NCBI GenBank assembly: GCA_035649495.1
Contig: DASRJL010000107.1
Location: 34,044-98,043, forward strand
DNA: 64,000 nt
Direction of reading: 5' to 3'
DNA from: SG8-41 sp035649495
GTDB taxonomy: Bacteria > Pseudomonadota > Gammaproteobacteria > Burkholderiales > SG8-41
Within the stretch, counting starts at the first letter, position 1; every line of letters begins with the position of its first letter. Made by a program: the position numbers and the translations under genes. Of the stretch, positions 1-8,573 are shown in pieces. The notes beneath the pieces are model-generated. The model had not been told where the DNA came from. It saw only the letters and a list, made by a program, of their open reading frames with translations, and made no database searches.

Positions 1-119
1 AGCGCCGCGTACGGCAGCTCGTAGTGATGCAGCATGTCGACGATGACGTCGGAACCCCAGCGCTGGCCGGCAGCGGAAGATGGGTTCGGCTCTTTTCGTT
101 GCGTGAGAGGTTTGGGCAT
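1..119 (-). CDS. Thiamine pyrophosphate-dependent enzyme, N-terminus only (partial)
   Basis: This is the first 39 codons of a gene that runs off the left edge. The start is the ATG at 119, preceded by a GAAGGA ribosome site. The stretch RWGSDVIVDMLHHYELPYAA matches the beginning of the acetolactate-synthase-like TPP enzymes of this bacterial group, whose N-terminus typically reads W-G-S-D-V-I then a-D-M-L, just before the PYR domain. It is divergent from the amidohydrolase at 379. The substrate cannot be inferred from this fragment. Confidence 0.7.
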   Translation of the reverse strand, partial: MPKPLTQRKEPNPSSAAGQRWGSDVIVDMLHHYELPYAA

Positions 120-233
120 CGCTTGTCGTCCTTCAGTCGCATGATACGGCCACCAGCGGTTATAGCCAAAAGGAGCATCAACGCCAAGGCCGCGGACCTT
201 CGGGGTGTGCCCGCGCACACCGAGTCACAGCGT

Positions 234-366
234 GCCCCGGCCTCGGTCTCCGGAACGGTGGTGCGGGACGGGGCACGGAGCCGCTGCGTCGCACACGCTT
301 CCACTTTCCGGGGCCGCTCGCTGCTCCCGCACCCTGCTGCGCACACCGAGTCGCAGCGGCCCCCGA
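234..366 (+). repeat. Dispersed repeat R1, copy 1
   Basis: About 133 bases nearly identical (roughly 95 percent by eye) to 54489-54622 in the same orientation. The 20-base word GCGCACACCGAGTCRCAGCG occurs twice here, at about 213 and 340, so copy 1 has an extra partial unit. It fills the region between the divergent TPP enzyme and amidohydrolase. A long open frame through it appears to be compositional and is not called as a gene. Confidence 0.8.
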
Positions 367-378
367 GCGTGTCCAATC

Positions 379-1233
379 ATGCATACTTACCCCATGCGCG
401 TCATAGACTTCCGCCTCCGGCCGCCGCTCAAGGGCTTTCTCGACATGGTCATGTATGCGGATCTCGAGCGCACGGCCCGCATGGCGGCGGGCATAGGCAT
501 GAGCCTCCCGCCATCCGTGCGGCAGAAATCGATCGGCCTCATGTTCCGGGAAATGGATGAAGCAGGCATCGAGGTCGGTGTCGTGCCCGGCCGCGTATCG
601 CCGGTGCTCGGCACGATAGCCAACGAAGACGTGAAGAGCATGGTGGGTCAGTACGAGGGCCGGCTCGTCGGCTTCACGTCCGTCGATCCCGTCAATCGGC
701 GTGCGGCGACCCGCGGCATAGAGCTCGACATGAAGGAAGGCATGAAGGGCGTCGTCATCGAACCGGGGCTGCTCACCCATCCGATGCATCTCGACGACGC
801 GCGCCTGTACCCGATCTATGCGTACTGCGAAGACGCGAAAGTGCCGGTGCTGTTCATGGCCGGGGGCAACGCGGGTCCGGACTGCTCGTACACCTCGCCC
901 GAGCACATCGACCGGGTGGCGCGTGATTTTCCGGAGCTGAAGATCATTTCGGGCCACGGCAATTGGCCCTGGACGGCGCAGATCATCCACGTCTGCTACC
1001 GCCGCCCGAATATCTACCTGTCACCCGACATGTACATCTTCGGAATGCCCGGTGCGGCGGACTATGTCAACGCGGCGAACGGCTTCATGGCGGAGCGCTT
1101 CCTGTTCGCGACCGCCTATCCCCTGATGTCGTTCAAGGACGGGATCGAGACTTTCCTGAAATTTCCGCTCAAGGAGCGCGTGATCGATCTCATTTTCTAC
1201 CGGAACGCGGCCGGGCTCCTCGGCATCGCGTGA
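379..1233 (+). CDS. Amidohydrolase-2 family protein with degenerate metal site
   Basis: A 284-residue TIM-barrel protein of the amidohydrolase-2 family (ACMSD/decarboxylase-like). The start is the ATG at 379; a second ATG at 394 gives a near-identical product, and neither has a clear Shine-Dalgarno. The fold signatures remain: an N-terminal VIDFRLRPP strand, a GHGNWPW segment and a RFLFATAYP segment. The usual first-strand H-x-H is R-L-R here, and the usual F-G-[ST]-D-Y-P carries A in place of Asp, so two of the metal ligand sites are missing. The protein may therefore not be a classical metallohydrolase. It is followed after 8 bases by a Bug solute-binding gene, suggesting co-transcription. 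Confidence 0.8.
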   Translation: MHTYPMRVIDFRLRPPLKGFLDMVMYADLERTARMAAGIGMSLPPSVRQKSIGLMFREMDEAGIEVGVVPGRVSPVLGTIANEDVKSMVGQYEGRLVGFTSVDPVNRRAATRGIELDMKEGMKGVVIEPGLLTHPMHLDDARLYPIYAYCEDAKVPVLFMAGGNAGPDCSYTSPEHIDRVARDFPELKIISGHGNWPWTAQIIHVCYRRPNIYLSPDMYIFGMPGAADYVNAANGFMAERFLFATAYPLMSFKDGIETFLKFPLKERVIDLIFYRNAAGLLGIA

Positions 1234-1241
1234 ACTCGCAT

Positions 1242-2225
1242 ATGAAGGCTTCCTTCGACTTGCAATCCTGGCGGGGCGTATCGGCCACCGTAGTCGTCGC
1301 CGCGTGTCTGGCGACCGGCGCGCCGGCCCAGACCTACCCTGCGAAGACGGTGCGCGTGATCATCCCGACCGGCCCGGCCGGCGGCTCCGACCTGCAGGGG
1401 CGCCTCATGTGCAAGCGACTTACGGAGACCACGGGTCAGTCTTTTTTCGCGGACAATCGCCCGGGCGCATCGGGCATGATAGGCGCGGAGCTGGTTGCGA
1501 AAGCGGCTCCGGACGGCTACACGCTCCTCGTCACCTCGTCACAGCTCGCCATCTCCACGGCCGTCTACCAGAAGATGGCGTTCGATACGCTTAAGGATCT
1601 TGCGCCCGTCGGACAGATCGCCTCCGCCCCACAGCTCCTTCTCGTGCACCCGAACGTTCCCGCAAAGTCGGTCAGGGAGCTCGTCGCGCTTGCGCGGCAG
1701 AAGTCCGGGAAGCTCAACGCGGGATCGAGCGGCACCGGCTCGGTCAACTACATCGCGCTGGAAATGCTGCGGCAGGCTGCCGGCATCGACGTGGCGCACG
1801 TGCCCTACAAGAGCGGTGTCGCAAGCGCGACGGCGCTGATGAGCGGGGAGGTGGACTGGATCTTCACGGGCGTCGTGCAGGCGCAGCCGCTGCTTCGATC
1901 GCAGCGCGCACGCCCCATTGCCGTCACGTCGCCAAAACGCTCGCCGCTCTTCCCGGACGTGCCGACGCTGGACTCGATCTATCCCGGTTTCGTATCCGGC
2001 AACTGGTACGGCATGTTCGCACCGGCGGGGACGCCGGCGGCGATCATTACGAAGCTCAACTCGGAGATCGTCAGCGCGATCAGGACTCCGGAGATCCGCG
2101 ACTTCATCACGCGCGAGGGCGCCGAACCGGTAGGTAGCTCCCCGCAGGAATTCGGTGCTTACCTGAAGAGCGAGATCGAGCGGTATACGAAAGTGGCGAA
2201 GGCCGCGAATCTCACACCGAACTGA
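1242..2225 (+). CDS. Bug/TctC-family tripartite tricarboxylate transporter substrate-binding protein
   Basis: A 327-residue secreted solute-binding protein. An N-terminal signal peptide of about 28 residues ends near APAQ, followed by the family opening TYPAKTVRVIIPTGPAGGSD. Other hallmarks are NRPGASGMIGAE, APDGYTLL, the HVPYKSG ligand-pocket segment and FAPAGTP near the end. Bug proteins bind small carboxylates in the periplasm for TTT transporters or as sensory receptors. No TctA/TctB membrane partner is adjacent. The short gap from the amidohydrolase suggests one transcript. Confidence 0.95.
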   Translation: MKASFDLQSWRGVSATVVVAACLATGAPAQTYPAKTVRVIIPTGPAGGSDLQGRLMCKRLTETTGQSFFADNRPGASGMIGAELVAKAAPDGYTLLVTSSQLAISTAVYQKMAFDTLKDLAPVGQIASAPQLLLVHPNVPAKSVRELVALARQKSGKLNAGSSGTGSVNYIALEMLRQAAGIDVAHVPYKSGVASATALMSGEVDWIFTGVVQAQPLLRSQRARPIAVTSPKRSPLFPDVPTLDSIYPGFVSGNWYGMFAPAGTPAAIITKLNSEIVSAIRTPEIRDFITREGAEPVGSSPQEFGAYLKSEIERYTKVAKAANLTPN

Positions 2226-2239
2226 CGAGCACTGGGGAC

Positions 2240-3799
2240 CTAGCGTTCCTGGCGGTACGCGACGAGCTCGTTGCCTTCGCTGATATAGATGCGATTGGCG
2301 ATGTTTCTGTTGAGACGCTCGACCGAGATGGGTCGATTGACGCGATCGGGCGCGATCCAGTAGATGGTGGTCAGCTTGGAACCGGAACTGGAATAACCGA
2401 TTCCCTCCACCTTGAATGCATCGAAGGCGCCGGCCGGTACCGTCTTCCGTTCTCGCGCCGTCACTTTGAAATCGTATTGGTAGGACAGCTTCTGTCCTTC
2501 TGTGCCGGTGCCGATGTAGCGAGTGGACCATTTTGTGCCCACACTGTACTCCGTAACGAAAAACTGTTGGGGTGTGGTCGAGAACACCTCGCGCTTCGAC
2601 CTGAGCAGGTTTCCGAGCAGATCCGTGACTGTGTCACCGAAAATCACTTCGGTGTCGGTGATTTCCGTGACAGTCCGTGTGCTGGGTGCCGACTCGACCT
2701 TCGTCAGCAGGTCGAAGTTGCGGTAGCTGTAGCTGTCTCCGACCCGGTAGGCCGTGTTGGCCCTGGCGCTGCCTTTCGTATATGGATTCTCGGGGGCGGA
2801 CACGATCTCGATCTTCTTCTCGCCTTGCCTGGCGAGCGTCTGGTCGAGCCGCAATTGGACGAGCTCGGCGAACTTGCCGCGCGGATACCGCCGGAGATAG
2901 TCTTCAAATGGATCCGGCGTGGTCGCGCTCTTGATTTTCTCCCACAGCGCGAGCTCCTGCTGGAACTCCCGCTCCGCCTCCGCCTCCGCCAGCCTTTTCA
3001 CTTCCTTCGGCGGGATGAACCAGAAGTCGTCTTCGAGCGACGTGCTTTCCCACGGCAACTGCAGGCCCTTGGAGCGGAGCCGGACGCCCAGGCGCACCCG
3101 TTTGAACACGTCCTCGATCCTTGCTTCGGGTACCTTGATTTCCCGCAACAGGTGCTCGGTGTACAGCCCGTGCTCTCCGCCCGTTCCGTCGATCGCCGTG
3201 TTGCCCGGCGCCGTCGCATAGGCGAGCAGGGTACCAGGAGGTGCATCGAGTTGCGACAGTCCCTTCTGTTCCAGCCGCGTCGTGCTGCCGAATGGATTGT
3301 CGCGGCAGGCATCGAGGATGACCACGTTCATGGGATTACCGGCCTTGCGCATCCCTTCGATCAGTCCGTTGAGGTCGACTCCACGCTCCCGCAGCTCGTT
3401 TACATCGGCAATCTCGGCATCGACCGGGAGGAGGTAGTTGCGCCAGGCCAGTTGCGCGCCGTGGCCCGCAAAGTAGAAGAGGCCGATCGCCTTGTTCTTC
3501 GAGAGGCTCCCGCCGAATTCCCGTATGGCCTCCTGCATGGCCGAACGGGACAGATCCGTGCCAAGCGTGACAGCGAAGCCCACGCCTTTGAGCGCTGCCG
3601 CCATAGCGTTGGCGTCGTTGAGCGGATTGTTGAGGGGCGCGCCGGGATACCTGCTGTTGCCGACGACGAGCGCGTGTCTGGGGGCGCGCAGCAGAGCCGT
3701 GCTTCCGCTCTGGGCGAAGAGATCACTGCAAGGGAGAATCGAGCCCGCTGCGCCGGCGAGTGCTGCTCCCAATGCCCGTCTGCGACTTATCCGATGCAT
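2240..3799 (-). CDS. Secreted caspase-family (peptidase C14) protein
   Basis: A 519-residue protein with an N-terminal caspase p20-like domain. The start at 3799 is chosen because it is preceded by AGGA and opens directly on a Tat-type signal (SRRRAL then a hydrophobic stretch ending at FAQ); an upstream ATG at 3853 is possible. The catalytic pair is visible: His113 in YFAGHG and Cys165 in ILDACRDNPF. After residue about 250 comes a charged linker and a beta-rich C-terminal region of about 200 residues that I do not recognise. Orthocaspases of this type cleave after basic residues; the target is unknown. Its neighbours are Bug proteins on both sides. Confidence 0.85.
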   Translation of the reverse strand: MHRISRRRALGAALAGAAGSILPCSDLFAQSGSTALLRAPRHALVVGNSRYPGAPLNNPLNDANAMAAALKGVGFAVTLGTDLSRSAMQEAIREFGGSLSKNKAIGLFYFAGHGAQLAWRNYLLPVDAEIADVNELRERGVDLNGLIEGMRKAGNPMNVVILDACRDNPFGSTTRLEQKGLSQLDAPPGTLLAYATAPGNTAIDGTGGEHGLYTEHLLREIKVPEARIEDVFKRVRLGVRLRSKGLQLPWESTSLEDDFWFIPPKEVKRLAEAEAEREFQQELALWEKIKSATTPDPFEDYLRRYPRGKFAELVQLRLDQTLARQGEKKIEIVSAPENPYTKGSARANTAYRVGDSYSYRNFDLLTKVESAPSTRTVTEITDTEVIFGDTVTDLLGNLLRSKREVFSTTPQQFFVTEYSVGTKWSTRYIGTGTEGQKLSYQYDFKVTARERKTVPAGAFDAFKVEGIGYSSSGSKLTTIYWIAPDRVNRPISVERLNRNIANRIYISEGNELVAYRQER

Positions 3800-3868
3800 G
3801 GCCGCCGTCCTGGTTTCGATCTCATTCGTGAAATTTCCCGTCTCCTTTCCCACCGGATGGGATGGAGA

Positions 3869-4846
3869 CTATTCGACCTTGATCTTCGCCCGCAGCACGA
3901 CCTCCCGCCATTGCGCGATTTCCTTCTTGATCTGCGCATGCAGCTCTTCGGGCGATCCGCCGATCGGAACCAGGCCGTCAGCGGAAAGCCGCTCCACGAC
4001 GTCGGGCAGGCGCACCGCGCGGGCGATCTCGCGATTCATGCGCTCTACGATGGCTCGCGGAACGCCCTTCGGACCGATGATGGCGAACCAGTTTACGGCT
4101 TCGTAGCCGGGGACGCCGGATTCCGCGATCGTGGGGATCTGCGGCTCGGCGGCGAGGCGTTGCGCCGAAGTCACCGCGAGTGCGCGCACGCGCCCGGCCC
4201 GCGCCTGCGGCAGCCCGGTCTGCGCCGGCGCGAACACGATCTGGATCTGGCCGGAAATTAGATCGATCATCGCGGGTGCGCCGCCCTTGTATGGAACGTG
4301 CGTCATCTGCACCCTGGCCATGTCCAGGTACAGCTCCGTCGCAAGGTGCGTGATGCCTCCCTGGCCGGCCGTGCCGAAGAGGATCTGCCCCGGCCTGGCC
4401 TTCGCCAGGGCGGTCAGCTCGCGCATGGTTTTTGCCGGCACGGACGGATGCGAAATGACGACGAAGGAGCCTTTTGCCGCCAGGATGACGGGCGTGTAGT
4501 CGGCCAACGGGTCGAACTTGAGCGGATAGACGCTCGGATTGATCGCATAGCTCGGAGGGACCAGCGCGAACGTGTAGCCGTCAGGCTCCGCGCGGATGCC
4601 GGCTTCGATTCCGATACTTCCACCGCCACCCGGGCGGTTGTCCACCAGGATCTGCTGACCCAGCGCCTGCGCGAGCTTCTGCCCTAGGAGCCGCGCGATC
4701 ACGTCGGTTCCGCCGCCGGGCGGGAACGGAACGATGATGCGGACAGGCTTGACGGGATACGTTTGCGCTTGCGAGGCCGGTATGCAGCAGACGGCGATTG
4801 CGGCCGAAAATATCGGCCAGGCGATCGAGTGAGGGATACGCGACAC
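3869..4846 (-). CDS. Bug/TctC-family substrate-binding protein
   Basis: A 325-residue exported solute-binding protein. A signal peptide ends near SQAQ, followed by TYPVKPVRIIVPFPPGGGTD. Family signatures NRPGGGGSIG, EPDGYTFA, THVPYKGG and a final WREVVLRAKIKVE tail are all present and the length is normal. It lies upstream of the caspase gene on the same strand with a 69-base gap. No permease genes are nearby. Confidence 0.95.
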   Translation of the reverse strand: MSRIPHSIAWPIFSAAIAVCCIPASQAQTYPVKPVRIIVPFPPGGGTDVIARLLGQKLAQALGQQILVDNRPGGGGSIGIEAGIRAEPDGYTFALVPPSYAINPSVYPLKFDPLADYTPVILAAKGSFVVISHPSVPAKTMRELTALAKARPGQILFGTAGQGGITHLATELYLDMARVQMTHVPYKGGAPAMIDLISGQIQIVFAPAQTGLPQARAGRVRALAVTSAQRLAAEPQIPTIAESGVPGYEAVNWFAIIGPKGVPRAIVERMNREIARAVRLPDVVERLSADGLVPIGGSPEELHAQIKKEIAQWREVVLRAKIKVE

Positions 4847-4866
4847 GTGATATCCGTTGTAAACGT

Positions 4867-4890
4867 AACGCCGCCCTGAGGCGGCGTTTT
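4867..4890. terminator. Hairpin terminator, probably bidirectional
   Basis: A perfect 9-bp stem AACGCCGCC/GGCGGCGTT with a CTGA loop, followed by TTTT on the plus strand. It lies between the LVIVD gene (minus, ending at 4938) and the start of the next minus gene, so it would end transcription of the former. Confidence 0.6.
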
Positions 4891-4891
4891 A

Positions 4892-4928
4892 CTGGTCACC
4901 GGTCACTGGTCACCGGTCACTGGTCACG
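4892..4928. repeat. GGTCACY heptamer tandem repeat (family B)
   Basis: Five consecutive 7-base units alternating GGTCACC and GGTCACT. Related arrays sit at 15681, 16291, 19481, 29953, 35461 and 57397, each directly beside a gene end. Confidence 0.8.
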
Positions 4929-4937
4929 CCCTTCCGG

Positions 4938-6188
4938 CTAAATCTTCATCTCCAGTATGTACAACCCACCCGTAAAGCGATCCCCCGCATACACCAGTCC
5001 GCGATCATCCCAGTACACGTCGTTGATCTGGACCGCGCCCTTCGGCGACAGGGCCGGCGCGCCCGGCACGAAGTAGGCGACTTCCTTCGGCTGGAACGGG
5101 TTCGACAGGTCGTAGGCGCGCACGCCGCCGTTGAAGAACGTGGCGAGGATGATGTCGTCCGAGCGCCACGAGAGCTCGCCCGGGTAGTTTTCGTACAGGT
5201 TGTGCGACCCATAACGCCCGCCGCGCTTGCCGAACACTTCTACCGGCGGCAGCGGCAAGGTCGAGATCGGCACGAGGTTCTTTTCGTTCCGCATGTCGAA
5301 CACCCAGGTCGGCTTGGGCCAGTCCGCGCCGTCGTCTTTCGTGCACTCGTCGCTGACGATCAGGAGTTCCTTCGAGAGCAGCGGCATCACCGTGTGCGTG
5401 AAGCCGTTGAAGGGCGGCGAATAGTTGAAGTGCGAGATCGCCTTCGGCTTCGACTTGTCGCTGATATCGAGCACCCAGACCCCGCCGTCGATGTACGCGA
5501 CGTAGGCGCGGTTCGGCCGCTGCGGGTAGACCTGGATATTGTGAGGGCGATAGCCGCCGTCGAACTTGGGATGGCGGGGGAGCTCCGGCTCCTTGTCCCC
5601 GTCGCGCTGGCCCGGGTGCCACCAGCGGCCCACTTCCACCGGCTTCGACGGGTTGCGCACGTCGACGATCATGTAGAACTGGTAGTCCTTCGAATTGCGC
5701 GGCTTGAAATCGGCCGCTCCCGATGAGATATGCAGATATTCGCCGTCACCCGTCCAAACGCAGTGCACGCCCAGCGAGTGCAGACCGGACGTATCGAAAT
5801 GCGAGATCTTCTTGGGCTGCTCGGGGATGCTGATGTCCCAGATATCGAAGCCCGCAGGCGTCATGCCGAAATCGCCGCGTATCTGGTGCGCGACGTACAT
5901 CTTGTCGCCGAACACTTCGAGCGAGTTGGAGCGCATCTTCGCGTGCGGCAGCTCGGTCTGGATGATCATCTTCGGGTTCTTGGGATCGGTGACGTCGATC
6001 GCCGTGAAGTTCTTGGGCGGTCCCTCGTGCCCGAGCCAGATCACCCGGCGGCCGTCCTTCGTCTTGTGCATGCCCATGCCTTCGCCCATGCCGCCGAACC
6101 CGCCCATCTCGTGCTGCGAGATGAGCTTCATGTTCAAGCTCAGCGTCTGGTCGGCCTGGCGGCCCCTGCCCATCGATGCTTCAGCCAT
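4938..6188 (-). CDS. LVIVD-repeat beta-propeller-like protein
   Basis: A 416-residue protein built from repeats resembling the LVIVD family: FTAIDVTDPKNPKMI, FDIWDISIPEQPKKI, YMIVDVRNPSKPVEV, VWVLDISDKSKPKAI, VRAYDLSNPFQPKEV. The recurring D-[IV]-[ST/R]-x-P-x-x-P pattern gives a predicted beta-propeller. No signal peptide is seen, so it is probably cytoplasmic. The start at 6188 is preceded by AGGAGGAATAA. Function is unknown; such proteins often sit with catabolic enzymes. It is divergent from the MBL-fold gene at 6472. Confidence 0.8.
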   Translation of the reverse strand: MAEASMGRGRQADQTLSLNMKLISQHEMGGFGGMGEGMGMHKTKDGRRVIWLGHEGPPKNFTAIDVTDPKNPKMIIQTELPHAKMRSNSLEVFGDKMYVAHQIRGDFGMTPAGFDIWDISIPEQPKKISHFDTSGLHSLGVHCVWTGDGEYLHISSGAADFKPRNSKDYQFYMIVDVRNPSKPVEVGRWWHPGQRDGDKEPELPRHPKFDGGYRPHNIQVYPQRPNRAYVAYIDGGVWVLDISDKSKPKAISHFNYSPPFNGFTHTVMPLLSKELLIVSDECTKDDGADWPKPTWVFDMRNEKNLVPISTLPLPPVEVFGKRGGRYGSHNLYENYPGELSWRSDDIILATFFNGGVRAYDLSNPFQPKEVAYFVPGAPALSPKGAVQINDVYWDDRGLVYAGDRFTGGLYILEMKI

Positions 6189-6471
6189 TTATTCCTCCTC
6201 GGTTGCTCCGGCACCGCTTTCGCGCGGGCGGAATTCTGTCGGTCGTGCAGACTGTCGCGCGCTTCCGTCCTTGACCACATTGTGGCTGGCGCAGCCGCGC
6301 AACGATAGCGAACATATCACTTTTTCGCCGCGGAGCCTCGCGGGCCGTGGAGTAATATACACGGCGATCCGTGGACTCGTGACGCGAGAAGCCGCGCCTG
6401 GACCGCATGCGAAATCGGCCGCGCTCGAGGAGCGTATCTTGCAACCGCAACCTTGTTGACATGGGGGAGAT

Positions 6472-7449
6472 ATGCATATCCTGAACGAGGGTCTCAAGTC
6501 GGTGGTTCGCCTTGCCGCATTTGCGGCGTGCGCATGCGCGAGCGCCGTTGCAGCAGCACAGGCTCCCGCCCAGCCGCCTGCGCAGCAGTGGCACGTGCCC
6601 CTCCAGGCGGAGGGCAAGACCGTGAAACTGTCCGATCACGTCTACCTGATCCCCGACTTCAAGGTCGGGATGGTGCCCAACGTCGGCATCATCGTGGGCA
6701 CGAGAGGCGCGCTGCTGATCGATCCCGGCATGGGATTGAAGAACGGCCAGGTCGTGCTGCGTGAAATGCAGAAGGTGAGCAAGGGCAGCGAGATCTACAT
6801 CGTGAACACGCATTTCCATCCCGAACACGCCACCGGCGACATCGCATTTCCTCCCGGGACCAGGCTCCTGCGCGCGACGGCGCAGCAGCAGGACGTGGAG
6901 GAGATGGGTATGAAGATGGTCGCCACGTTCGCCTCGCGCTCGCCCGAGATCGCGGATCTTCTGAAGGAAGTCACCTTCCGCCCTCCAGCGGAGACCTTCG
7001 AAAAGGAGAAAGTGGTCGACCTGGGCGGCGTGCGCGTCCGCATCATCCGCATGGGTCCGGGGCATACCCGCGGCGACACCGTGGCGTTTGTCGAAGGCGA
7101 CGGCGTGCTCTTTTCCGGCGACCTGGCGATGAAGGGGCTTTTCCCGGCCTTTGCGACGCCGCAGTCGCGCAGCGAGTCCTGGCTCGCGAGCCTGGACGAG
7201 ATGGAGCGGCTGAAGCCGCGCATCGTGGTGGGGGCGCACTACGACGTGACCGACGCTTCCATCATCAGGGACTACCGGAGTTTTCTCACCGCGCTCCGGG
7301 CGCGCGTGGGCGAATTGAAGAAGGAGGGCAAGTCGGGGGACGAGACCGCAGAGATCGTGCGCGGCGAGTTTGCCAAGAAGTATCCCGACTGGCAGCAGCC
7401 CATCCGGGTGCACGTCGCGGCGAACGTGGTCTACCGGGAGCTGCCTTGA
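6472..7449 (+). CDS. Secreted MBL-fold metallo-hydrolase
   Basis: A 325-residue metallo-beta-lactamase-fold hydrolase with an N-terminal signal sequence (cleavage near residue 29). The metal motif is H114-F-H116-P-E118-H119, that is HxHxEH where the family usually has HxHxDH. Further ligands are in GPGHTRGD, VLFSGDL and GAHYD. GGGGAGA precedes the ATG. The substrate is unknown; periplasmic location and catabolic neighbours suggest an ester or lactone. The gene stands alone, divergent from the LVIVD gene, with about 280 bases between them that should hold both promoters. Confidence 0.85.
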   Translation: MHILNEGLKSVVRLAAFAACACASAVAAAQAPAQPPAQQWHVPLQAEGKTVKLSDHVYLIPDFKVGMVPNVGIIVGTRGALLIDPGMGLKNGQVVLREMQKVSKGSEIYIVNTHFHPEHATGDIAFPPGTRLLRATAQQQDVEEMGMKMVATFASRSPEIADLLKEVTFRPPAETFEKEKVVDLGGVRVRIIRMGPGHTRGDTVAFVEGDGVLFSGDLAMKGLFPAFATPQSRSESWLASLDEMERLKPRIVVGAHYDVTDASIIRDYRSFLTALRARVGELKKEGKSGDETAEIVRGEFAKKYPDWQQPIRVHVAANVVYRELP

Positions 7450-7632
7450 GGAAACCCCATTAACAGGAGGAAACGGAGGTAGCAGAGAGAGCTTGTCTTG
7501 AGTCCTCTGTTTTCTCTATTGCCTCCTGTAAGAGAATTTGCACTCAGCTCTTGGCGCCTTTTGAATCGCTGTCTGTGAACTCTGTGTTCTCTGTGGCAGG
7601 AACTTCTACTCGACTTTGGAGCGTAGCGGATC
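7450..7632. repeat. Intergenic CTCTGT-rich degenerate repeats (family G)
   Basis: The spacer between the MBL and SDR genes contains degenerate purine and pyrimidine words: AGGAGGAAACGGAGG, then CCTCTGTTTTCTCTATTGCC, then CTCTGTGTTCTCTGTGGCAGG. The first is partly complementary to the later ones, so an imperfect long hairpin is possible. No gene is seen. Confidence 0.5.
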
Positions 7633-8400
7633 ATGTTTAGTCTGAAAGGACAGGTCGCCCTGATCACGGGCTCGACGAAGGGCATCGGCAAGTCCATCGC
7701 GGAGGAGATGGCCAACGCCGGCGCGAAGGTGGTCATATCCAGCCGCAAGGCCGATGCCTGCGAGGCGGTGCGGGCCGAGTTCGAGGCGCGCGGACAGGAA
7801 GCGATCTCGGTGCCGTGCAACGTCGGGCGCAAGGAAGACGTGACGAAACTCGTGGACGTGACGCTGAAGAAATGGGGGAAGATCGACATCCTGGTCTGCA
7901 ACGCAGCGTCGAACCCGGCGTTCGGGCCGATGCTGAACGCCAACGACGAGGTGTTCGACAAGATCATGCTCACCAACGTGAAGAGCGTGTTCTGGCTCGC
8001 CAACATGGTGCTGCCGCAAATGGCCGAGCGCGGCGGCGGCAGCATGATCATCATCTCGAGCATAGGCGCGCTGCGCGGCAGCAGCCAGCTCGGCCTTTAC
8101 GGGACCTCCAAGGCGGCCGAGGCCGGCCTGTGCCGGGCGCTCGCCTGCGAGTGGGGGCCGAAGAGCATACGCGTCAACACCATCGCGCCGGGCGTGGTCA
8201 AGACCGAATTCGCGCGCGCGCTGTGGGAGGACGAGACGCGGCGCAAGGCGCGCGAAGCGGCCGCGCCACTGCGGCGCCTCGGTGAGCCGAAGGACATCGG
8301 CGGCATCGCGGTGTTCCTCGCCTCGGAAGCCTCCGCCTATGTCACCGGGCAGATGATCGTTGCCGACGGCGGGGTGACGATCGCCAGCGAGCGGGGCTAG
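7633..8400 (+). CDS. SDR-family oxidoreductase
   Basis: A 255-residue classical short-chain dehydrogenase. The Rossmann glycine motif TGSTKGIG is at residues 12-19, NAA at 90-92, Ser142/Ser143, and the catalytic Y156-x3-K160 (YGTSK). The C-terminal PLRRLGEPKDIGG and GQMIVADGG segments are typical. SRK at 37-39 after the second strand favours NADP(H). The substrate is not determinable. It is followed by a mandelate-racemase-family gene across a repeat-filled spacer. Confidence 0.93.
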   Translation: MFSLKGQVALITGSTKGIGKSIAEEMANAGAKVVISSRKADACEAVRAEFEARGQEAISVPCNVGRKEDVTKLVDVTLKKWGKIDILVCNAASNPAFGPMLNANDEVFDKIMLTNVKSVFWLANMVLPQMAERGGGSMIIISSIGALRGSSQLGLYGTSKAAEAGLCRALACEWGPKSIRVNTIAPGVVKTEFARALWEDETRRKAREAAAPLRRLGEPKDIGGIAVFLASEASAYVTGQMIVADGGVTIASERG

Positions 8401-8406
8401 AAGAAC

Positions 8407-8552
8407 AGTGATGAGTGACTGGTGATGAAAAATAGTGATGGGAAACTGGTGATGAACAGCGCTCAGTAACGCGCGTCGCGCCATCCCTCATCACCAGTAC
8501 TCATCACCATCTCTCATCACCATCTCTCATCACCATTAGTCATCATCACTAC
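8407..8552. repeat. Inverted GTGATG/CATCAC tandem array (family A, copy 1)
   Basis: Left arm: four degenerate copies of a GGTGATGA-type unit of 13-14 bases (8407-8455). Right arm: six copies of its complement, CATCACCAnnnnT (8481-8552). The arms can pair as a long imperfect hairpin. It fills the gap between two co-directional plus genes. Confidence 0.85.
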
Positions 8553-8573
8553 TCCGTCACCGCTGGTATATCC

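Noticed and set aside
178..990. Long minus-strand frame over the first amidohydrolase
   Set aside because: It is an Arg/His/Pro-rich shadow frame without recognisable domains; the plus-strand amidohydrolase explains the region.
2477..4261. 594-codon plus-strand frame over the caspase-like gene
   Set aside because: It is a shadow of two well-supported minus-strand genes and has no domain signature.
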